64,000 nucleotides of DNA from NCBI GenBank assembly GCA_033675265.1, contig JAUJYZ010001376.1, positions 604,001-668,000 of the forward strand, in the 5' to 3' direction. The DNA is from Actinostola sp. cb2023 (Eukaryota; Cnidaria; Anthozoa; Actiniaria; Actinostolidae). Below the pieces are notes generated by a model. It did not search any database. It saw only the letters and a list, made by a program, of their open reading frames with translations, and had not been told where the DNA came from. Shown piece by piece: positions 57,831 through 64,000 of the stretch. The stretch's first letter is position 1, and the number at the start of each line of letters is the position of its first letter. The position numbers and the translations under genes are program-made.

Positions 57831-57991
57831 GTAGCCTGATTTTCGGAGGACCACGGACCGTCTGAAAATCAAGCTAGGGGATCGTGATGATGACGATGAT
57901 GATGATGAAGTATTACAGTCTTTATACGTTCAATTGTACTTGCTCAGCCATGGATGAAAGTGTCACCTGAATTTAAACCCTTGTTTTATAG

Positions 57992-58327
57992 CTTCTCGTA
58001 GAAGAACTAAAAGCCTACGAACCAGTCTTCCATGACATTCAGAACCACTGCGCGGAGGAAGCGGAACGTTTGGAGACTAAGGCCGAGAGAGAAGAAATGA
58101 AACACACAATGGCCGACTTCGCTGCTCGATGGAAGAACGTCAAGCGATCGATGGCAGAACGACGTAAAGAAATGGAACGACTCTACCCTGTCGTTGTATG
58201 TTATGTTGAGACAAGGAACGAGTTCCTATCTTGGCTGAAAACCGACGAAAGAACCATCGTAGAATTAGCGTTAGGAGCTGGTATAAACGACTTGAATACC
58301 CTGGTGCAGAAGAAGAACGTTATCAAG
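57992..58327 (+). CDS. Exon 46: spectrin repeat
   Basis: 112 codons, phase 0/0. LLVEELKAYEPVFHDIQNHC, MADFAARWKNVKRSMAERRK, RNEFLSWLKTDERTIVELAL. Confidence 0.94.
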
Positions 58328-58477
58328 GTATGTTAAGAAAAACAATGGCCATCTTACCAAATATGGAATTCAGTTACCATATAAGGAATTGTCCAGTACA
58401 CAAAGGACTGACTATATAAGAACTTAGAATGTGGAGACAGTAGATGTATATTTTACGAATTTAATGTTTTAATCCAG

Positions 58478-58816
58478 GGTCTCCGCGAAAGACTCGATAA
58501 CCACCGACCCGTCTTCCAAAGCCTTGTAGCAACTTCAGAGGAATTGATTAACATCTGCCACGAACTCAACATCAACACCGACGCAATTTACGTGATCGGT
58601 GACGTCGAGGAGACCAAGAGACGCTGGGAGCGACATAACGCTGCGGTGCTTGGAGGGGAGAAGATGTTGAGAAGCTCAGACAAAACCATGGCGCAACTAC
58701 AAGAGGTGATGGGACCATTGCAGCAAGCCATGAACACAGCAGAGAGTATTCTTGCACAGGAACCTGCATATGGTACGAATGTCTCGCAAGTCAAGAAAGA
58801 GCTCCACAAAGTTAAC
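58478..58816 (+). CDS. Exon 47: spectrin repeat
   Basis: 113 codons, phase 0/0. GLRERLDNHRPVFQSLVATS, DVEETKRRWERHNAAVLGGE. Confidence 0.94.
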
Positions 58817-58862
58817 GTAAGTAAAAGAAAATCAGTACAGACTTAAGCGTGAACAAATCAGA

Positions 58863-59441
58863 CGTGTGACATACTCTATTACATACTCTACCATTATGCC
58901 TTCTAGAATCCCATCCATGTATGACATACTCTACCATTATGCCTTCTAGAATACTATCCAAGTATTACATACTCTACCATTATGCCTTCTAGAATACTAT
59001 CCAAGTATTACATACTCTACCATTATGCCTTCTAGAATACTATCCAAGTATTACATACTCTATCATTATGCCTTCTAGAATACTATCCAAGTATTACATA
59101 CTCTACCATTATGCCTTCTAGAATACTATCCAAGTATTACATACTCTACCATTATGCCTTCTAGAATACTATCCAAGTATTACATACTCTATCATTATGC
59201 CTTCTAGAATACTATCCAAGTATTACATACTCTACCATTATGCCTTCTAGAATACTATCCAAGTATTACATACTCTACCATTATGCCTTCTAGAATACTA
59301 TCCAAGTATTACATACTCTATCATTATGCCTTCTAGAATACTATCCAAGTATTACATACTCTATCATTATGCCTTCTAGAATACTATCCAAGTATTACAT
59401 ACTCTACCATTATGCCTTCTAGAATACTATCCAAGTATTGG
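58863..59441. repeat. 43-bp minisatellite made of 13 copies of the exon 48 splice acceptor
   Basis: ttctag ends at 58906, 58949, 58992 and every 43 bp to 59422. Each unit carries the acceptor tgccttctag plus exon-start bases aatactatccaagtatt. Only the last copy leads into the open frame of exon 48. Confidence 0.95.
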
Positions 59442-59707
59442 AAGACACAGAGTACAAACTCGTACGAATCTCCAAGCAAACGACTAACAATGAATACATC
59501 ATAACCATCATCAAAGACAACCGCGTGATGCAAGTACGCCTGAAAGAACGCAAAGTAAAACTGGAGAAGTACATTAAGACCGTCGAGATGTTTGATGGCG
59601 CTGCACAAGAAGTTGAAGTGAAAATCATGGGAATAATGCGTTTTGTGACGGTGGAAATCGTTATGACTGATATCGAAGACATTAAAGACCAGCTACAGCA
59701 CGTGCAG
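59423..59707 (+). CDS. Exon 48: spectrin-like repeat behind a repeated splice acceptor
   Basis: 95 codons, phase 0/0, acceptor tgccttctag. NTIQVLEDTEYKLVRISKQT, VRLKERKVKLEKYIKTVEMF. Weaker spectrin character than its neighbours. Its first ~17 bases and its acceptor form the 3' end of the 43-bp minisatellite upstream. Confidence 0.88.
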
Positions 59708-59915
59708 GTACGAGTAGAAGTCACTTTAACAATAACAAATCAACCACATCCAGACAAACTATGATAGACAAACGTTGATGTCATCTTGTAGAATCACTGA
59801 CTCGCCGCTCCAGGTGTCTGCTTACCAGTGCGATCCAACTCTAGTACATTTAGTTTGTACACTCGTATTTGATGTACTTCCATCATTTTTCAAATTTTTT
59901 TTTTTTCGACTCTAG

Positions 59916-60248
59916 AATCTCGAAGAAGAGGTTGTAATACACAGACGCAAGATCGAAACAATGGAAGAGACAGGAGAATGGATCATCAAACAGAACAAAA
60001 ACAAAGAAGAGGTTCTGTGTGAAGTAAAGTCCAAGATCTCCCGCACTAAATCGTCCATCGATGAAGTTTCCATTAAACTTTACGATCGACGACGTCGCCT
60101 TGAATCAGCGTTGACCGAGAACGAACGAGTTAATGAAACACTCGGTCACTTCGAGAAGCGTGTGTTTGTACTGGATAAGAAGATGTTGAAAGCTAAACCA
60201 GTATCTGCTGAGTATGTAGTTATCAAAGACCAGAGAACTAGCCACGAG
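59916..60248 (+). CDS. Exon 49: spectrin repeat
   Basis: 111 codons, phase 0/0. NLEEEVVIHRRKIETMEETG, VSIKLYDRRRRLESALTENE, VNETLGHFEKRVFVLDKKML. Confidence 0.93.
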
Positions 60249-60324
60249 GTAAATACACAAGACATGGTCACATCATGGTGACATTTATCTGATATCATTG
60301 TAAACGAATTGTTATTTCCCACAG

Positions 60325-60654
60325 ATTGTGATTCGTGAAGTCGTTAGTTTGAAGCCCATATCTCGGTACGTCTTCCCTGCCGCTCATAACATCCTCCTTG
60401 AGGCACCACCAGGACCTGACCGGGACGAGTTGGAACACCGCGTCACTGCCACCCAGACTCTCTGGGAAACCGTGAAGGACAAAGTTGAAGGACGACAACA
60501 ATGCATTGACACTGTTTTCCCCAGCGCGGAAGTGTATGACGATGCATACCGAGCCCTGAATCAATGGATGAAAGACGTGGAGTCCAAGGTTGTCAACATG
60601 AAACCCGTATTGTGTGACCAGAATTCGCTGAATTCTCAAATACAAGTTGTAAAG
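60325..60654 (+). CDS. Exon 50: spectrin repeat
   Basis: 110 codons, phase 0/0. DELEHRVTATQTLWETVKDK, YDDAYRALNQWMKDVESKVV. Intron upstream 76 bp. Confidence 0.94.
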
Positions 60655-60819
60655 GTAAAGTGTGTTGGACAGGTTTTGAGCTTGATATAAAGTCATTGTT
60701 ATCAGTATCATCGTCTTCATGGCAGCCATCTTTGCATCATCTTCATCTCACGACAGCACCTATCATCGTCATCATCGTACCAATCATACTAAACCAATCA
60801 TACTGTGTCTTCTATCCAG

Positions 60820-61158
60820 GAAATGCGTCGAGACATTTTCAACCACGACCCAGTCTACAAGCATTTCCTCACCTCTGCAGAGAACCTCCAACAAGCATGT
60901 GATGCAGCAAACATTTCGTCTGGTCTCGAACCTGTAGATGTACTAAACAAAGAGATTGCGAACCGCTGGGCCGCCATGAACCAAGTCGTGCAAGACAAAC
61001 AACAGAAACTTGAAACTACTCAGAAACAACTCCTGAACTACAAGGAGAAGGTAGACAAGATGACTGACTTGTTGCAGCGAACGGAGGAAGTACTGAAGCA
61101 GCAGTGTGACGTTGGATTAGATCTCGACCAGGCCAAGGCCAATAGGGACACTTTGATG
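60820..61158 (+). CDS. Exon 51: spectrin repeat
   Basis: 113 codons, phase 0/0. EMRRDIFNHDPVYKHFLTSA, NKEIANRWAAMNQVVQDKQQ. Confidence 0.94.
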
Positions 61159-61439
61159 GTAAGAAACGTAGAGTAGAACGAAGGCTGAGACTGAATATGT
61201 GCGCTACATTTAATAGTTAGCATGTTGAGCGTGATTTGAACAAAAAAGGAGAACTATCTCACGGTGGTACTTACTCAGGTATTCCGAGTAAATAGTGAAG
61301 AAAATTTCAAAACTTTAGCTTAACTTCGGTAGCCCGAGTAGAACACTATGTATCGGTAGGTATCTATGTAAAGTCTATGTCTACGTCTATGTAGGAGACG
61401 TGTTTATTACAAATAGAAACTGTTTTATTGTATTCACAG

Positions 61440-61772
61440 GTTCTTCTATCAGCTCTTGCAAATACTAAAGATGAACTTGAATCAGCGAACATCGTAGGAC
61501 GAGATCTGGTCAACGCAGCCGATTCTCAAGTCGTCAACGCTGCATCGATTCAGGACGACTTGAATGCACTGAACAACAGGTTCGACGCGGTTCTTGCTGG
61601 GCTGGAACGAGAAGAAAACAAACTCGAGAATGTGATCTATAATGTGGAGAGATTTCAAGGAGCATTGAATCAGTTTGAGTCATGGCTTCCTGAAGCTATG
61701 GCGGCCGTGCAGAGCTTTAAACCAATCAGCAGTGAGCCAGAGGAGATCAAACAACAATTGAAAGAAGTTGAG
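61440..61772 (+). CDS. Exon 52: spectrin repeat
   Basis: 111 codons, phase 0/0. IQDDLNALNNRFDAVLAGLE, VERFQGALNQFESWLPEAMA. Confidence 0.94.
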
Positions 61773-61896
61773 GTTAGTCTGTGATCCTCACGAGAAATTC
61801 ATTGAAGCAGCGGCACTGATTTTTTGTTGATTTTGTTGGTACGTTTACTTTAATCTTATGAACCAGTCTTAATAATAACTTCTATACCCTTTTAAG

Positions 61897-62229
61897 GAAC
61901 TTCATGCAACTCTTCTTGCCAAGCGACCACTCCTTGCCACTGCAAAGAACTCTGGGAACAAACTAGTCGAAGTAAGCGAAGGCGCGTCGGTTATTGAAGA
62001 TGACGTCAGCACTAAGCTCCATCCTTACGAGGAAGCATACGAGGCTCTGCTGGCCGTGGTTGCTGACCGACTATCCAAACTCCAGGTCATGATGATTCAG
62101 TCTCAAGAGCTTGAGATTGCACTTGCTGAAATCGTTGCGTGGTTATCTGAAGTCGAAAAGAAACAATCCAAGCAAGAAGCTCCTATCCTGAGAACTGAGA
62201 AGATCAACTCATTGCAATTGGAGCAACAC
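61897..62229 (+). CDS. Exon 53: spectrin repeat
   Basis: 111 codons, phase 0/0. ELHATLLAKRPLLATAKNSG, LEIALAEIVAWLSEVEKKQS. Donor acac/gtgagt. Confidence 0.93.
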
Positions 62230-62299
62230 GTGAGTTAATTACATAGCCTGCGTATTTCGTAGATCCACGAAGACAAACTCGAATCATGTTGTGCCTAAC

Positions 62300-63165
62300 A
62301 CTTGATTACCAAGTGATCTGATTAATGATCTTCATTAATAATAATAAGTAATCTGATTAATGGTCTTCATTACCAAGTGATCTGATTAATGATCTTCATT
62401 ACCTAGTGATCTGATTAATGATCTTCTTTAATAATAATAAGTGATCTGATTAATGGTCTTCATTACCAAGTGATCTGATTAATGATCTTCAGGCTAATAA
62501 TAAGTGATCTGATTAATGATCTTCAATTAATAATAATAAGTGATCTGATTAATGGTCTTCATTAATAATAATAAGTGATCTGATTAATGGTCTTCATTAC
62601 CAAGTGATCTGATTAATGATCTTCATTAATAATAATAATTGATCTGATTAATGATCTTCATTAATATAATAAGTGATCTGATTAATGATCTTCATTAATA
62701 ATAATAAGTGATCTGATTAATGATCTTCATTAATATAATAAGTGATCTGATTAATGATCTTCATTAATAATAATAAGTGATCTGATTAATGATCTTCATT
62801 AATATAATAAGTGATCTGATTAATGATCTTCATTAATAATAATAAGTGATCTGATTAATGATCTTCATTAATAATAATAAGTGATCTGATTAATGATCTT
62901 CATTAATAATAATAAGTGATCTGATTAATGATCTTCATTAATAATAATAAGTGATCTGATTAATGATCTTCATTAATAATAATAAGTGATCTGATTAATG
63001 ATCTTCATTAATAATAATAAGTGATCTGATTAATGATCTTCATTAATAATAATAAGTGATCTGATTAATGATCTGATCTTCATTAATAATAATAAGTGAT
63101 CTGATTAATGGTCTTCATTACCAAGTTATCTGATTAATGATCTTCATTACCTAGTGATCCGATGT
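62300..63165. repeat. ~35-bp minisatellite (gtgatctgattaatgatctt), about 24 copies
   Basis: Alternates gtgatctgattaatgatctt + cattaataataataa with shorter variants; intron 53, ending ~25 bp before exon 54. Confidence 0.95.
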
Positions 63166-63190
63166 ATATTGTCTATCTTGTCTATTGCAG

Positions 63191-63520
63191 TCTCTCCACC
63201 TAGAAATTTATACTTACGAGGAAACAGTCGAACACGTCGAGAAGGTCGGGGACGCATTACTGCAGACAATGAACCTGGGACCCGAGCGTGATATCCTCAA
63301 GTACAAACTCGCAGACATGAGCCGTCGCTTTGCTAGCGTGAAAGAGAAGTCGACCGAACGTAAAGAGCTCCTCGATCAGCTCGCACCGCTGAATGAACGT
63401 TACCAATGTGCTGTTGAAGGGTTTTATGGGTTCCTTGATGACTCTGAGGATAAATTGGATTCTCTGAAATCCACCCCTGCTGATGAGGAAGCTGCCACTA
63501 ATCTTAAATCAGAAATCAAG
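63191..63520 (+). CDS. Exon 54: spectrin repeat
   Basis: 110 codons, phase 0/0, acceptor tctattgcag. SLHLEIYTYEETVEHVEKVG, LADMSRRFASVKEKSTERKE, VEGFYGFLDDSEDKLDSLKS. Confidence 0.94.
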
Positions 63521-63598
63521 GTAAGTCGCGTGATGGTTTATTGCTGTTGTGTAACCCATTACGGTGCCCTGACTTATGACATAATCATTGGGCTTCAG

Positions 63599-63925
63599 GA
63601 ATTCAAAATGTCGATTGAGGATGAAGGTGGAAACCACAAGGTTGTTAACACATGCGCAAAACAACTAATTGACTTCTGCAAGACACTCCCCATTAAGATA
63701 GACACCGCACCCATTGATCATGAGATCCGTGATGCCAATACTCGCTACTAGAAACTTAAAACGGCGAACTTCGACGCGAAGCTTCTAGAACATGATGTAA
63801 CAATGTACCAGAATGCTATGGATCCTGTCAAAAGCACGTTGGAAGAGTTAGACGCGTTTTTGGACTCCGAAGCCGATTTCGGATTGGACGTTGAGCAAGG
63901 CAAAGTGGAACTGCGACGTGTAGAG
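63599..63925 (+). CDS. Exon 55: spectrin repeat with an in-frame TAG
   Basis: 109 codons, phase 0/0, donor agag/gtaaga. EFKMSIEDEGGNHKVVNTCA up to IRDANTRY, then TAG at 63749-63751, then KLKTANFDAKLLEHDVTMYQ open to the donor. Helix C runs straight through the stop, so the exon is a normal repeat with one nonsense codon; a single C-to-T change from CAG would explain it. Sequencing error, a null allele or a real truncation cannot be told apart here. Confidence 0.85.
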
Positions 63926-64000
63926 GTAAGACGATATATGAATACAGTAGATGAACTTTAGCCATTTATTTATTTTTGGCACTAAACAAAGGTGGAGAAC

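Larger units (their letters stand above)
445..63925 (+). other. MACF1/DST-like: Spectraplakin gene (MACF1/dystonin/Shot-like), internal part, 55 exons plus 3 candidate alternative first exons
   Basis: Spectraplakins are giant cytolinkers joining actin, microtubules and, in some isoforms, intermediate filaments or junctions. The call rests on the plakin domain: helices with ATKELIWMNQREE, HPAPGPIEAYLSAMKGQAWW and the SH3-like IPSVCFVIPAPD segment follow the order and spacing I recall from MACF1/dystonin. Spectrin repeats surround it. Exons were joined by eye using AG acceptors, GT donors and frame; all 55 join without a frame conflict apart from one inserted base at 37341-37345 and one TAG at 63749. 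About 8,040 codons are covered. The actin-binding (calponin-homology) exons should lie upstream of base 1 and the EF-hand/GAR end downstream of base 64000. Family assignment is firm; orthology to MACF1 versus DST is not meaningful outside vertebrates. Confidence 0.93.

Overview
This is animal nuclear DNA. Almost the whole + strand is the middle part of one very large gene, a spectraplakin (the MACF1/dystonin/Shot/VAB-10 family of actin-microtubule-intermediate filament linkers). I could follow 55 exons in one reading frame from base 445 to base 63925, each with AG/GT splice borders. Together they encode about 8,040 codons. Neither the start (actin-binding domain) nor the stop (EF-hand/GAR microtubule-binding end) lies in the window. 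The phylum is uncertain: short AT-rich introns full of minisatellites and fold-back elements, and a plakin domain well diverged from the vertebrate one, fit a marine invertebrate such as a cnidarian, but that is a guess.

Layout. 445-20997 encodes the N-terminal spectrin repeats and plakin domain: a Ser/Thr-rich insert near 7205-7934, the plakin signature helices at 9250-10769, and an SH3-like fold at 15056-15563. 24124-29498 holds further spectrin-type repeats. 32332-45019 is one 12.7-kb exon with no spectrin repeats until its last ~60 codons. It is built from an acidic-then-basic motif of the form EE(Y/F)(V/I)DDEGRxVRRIV(K/R)RT, about 37 clear copies. From about 34921 to 43675 this motif is packaged in a 951-bp (317-residue) tandem unit, eight full nearly identical copies plus partial copies at each end. 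46547-63925 returns to spectrin repeats, mostly one repeat per phase-0 exon of about 110 codons.

Three long introns each carry a candidate alternative first exon: an ATG just downstream of an in-frame stop, an open frame, and a phase-0 donor that fits the next exon. One (11750) encodes an N-terminal transmembrane anchor. One (31129) is a 17-codon leader placed just before the giant exon. One (49885) is a 215-codon polar, probably disordered leader before the distal spectrin rod. If used, the locus would make full-length, membrane-anchored, giant-exon-first and rod-only products.

Oddities include a one-base frameshift inside the coding repeat array, an in-frame TAG in the last exon, and an intronic 43-bp minisatellite made of 13 copies of a 3' splice site. 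No RNA genes, CRISPR arrays or second protein-coding genes were recognised.
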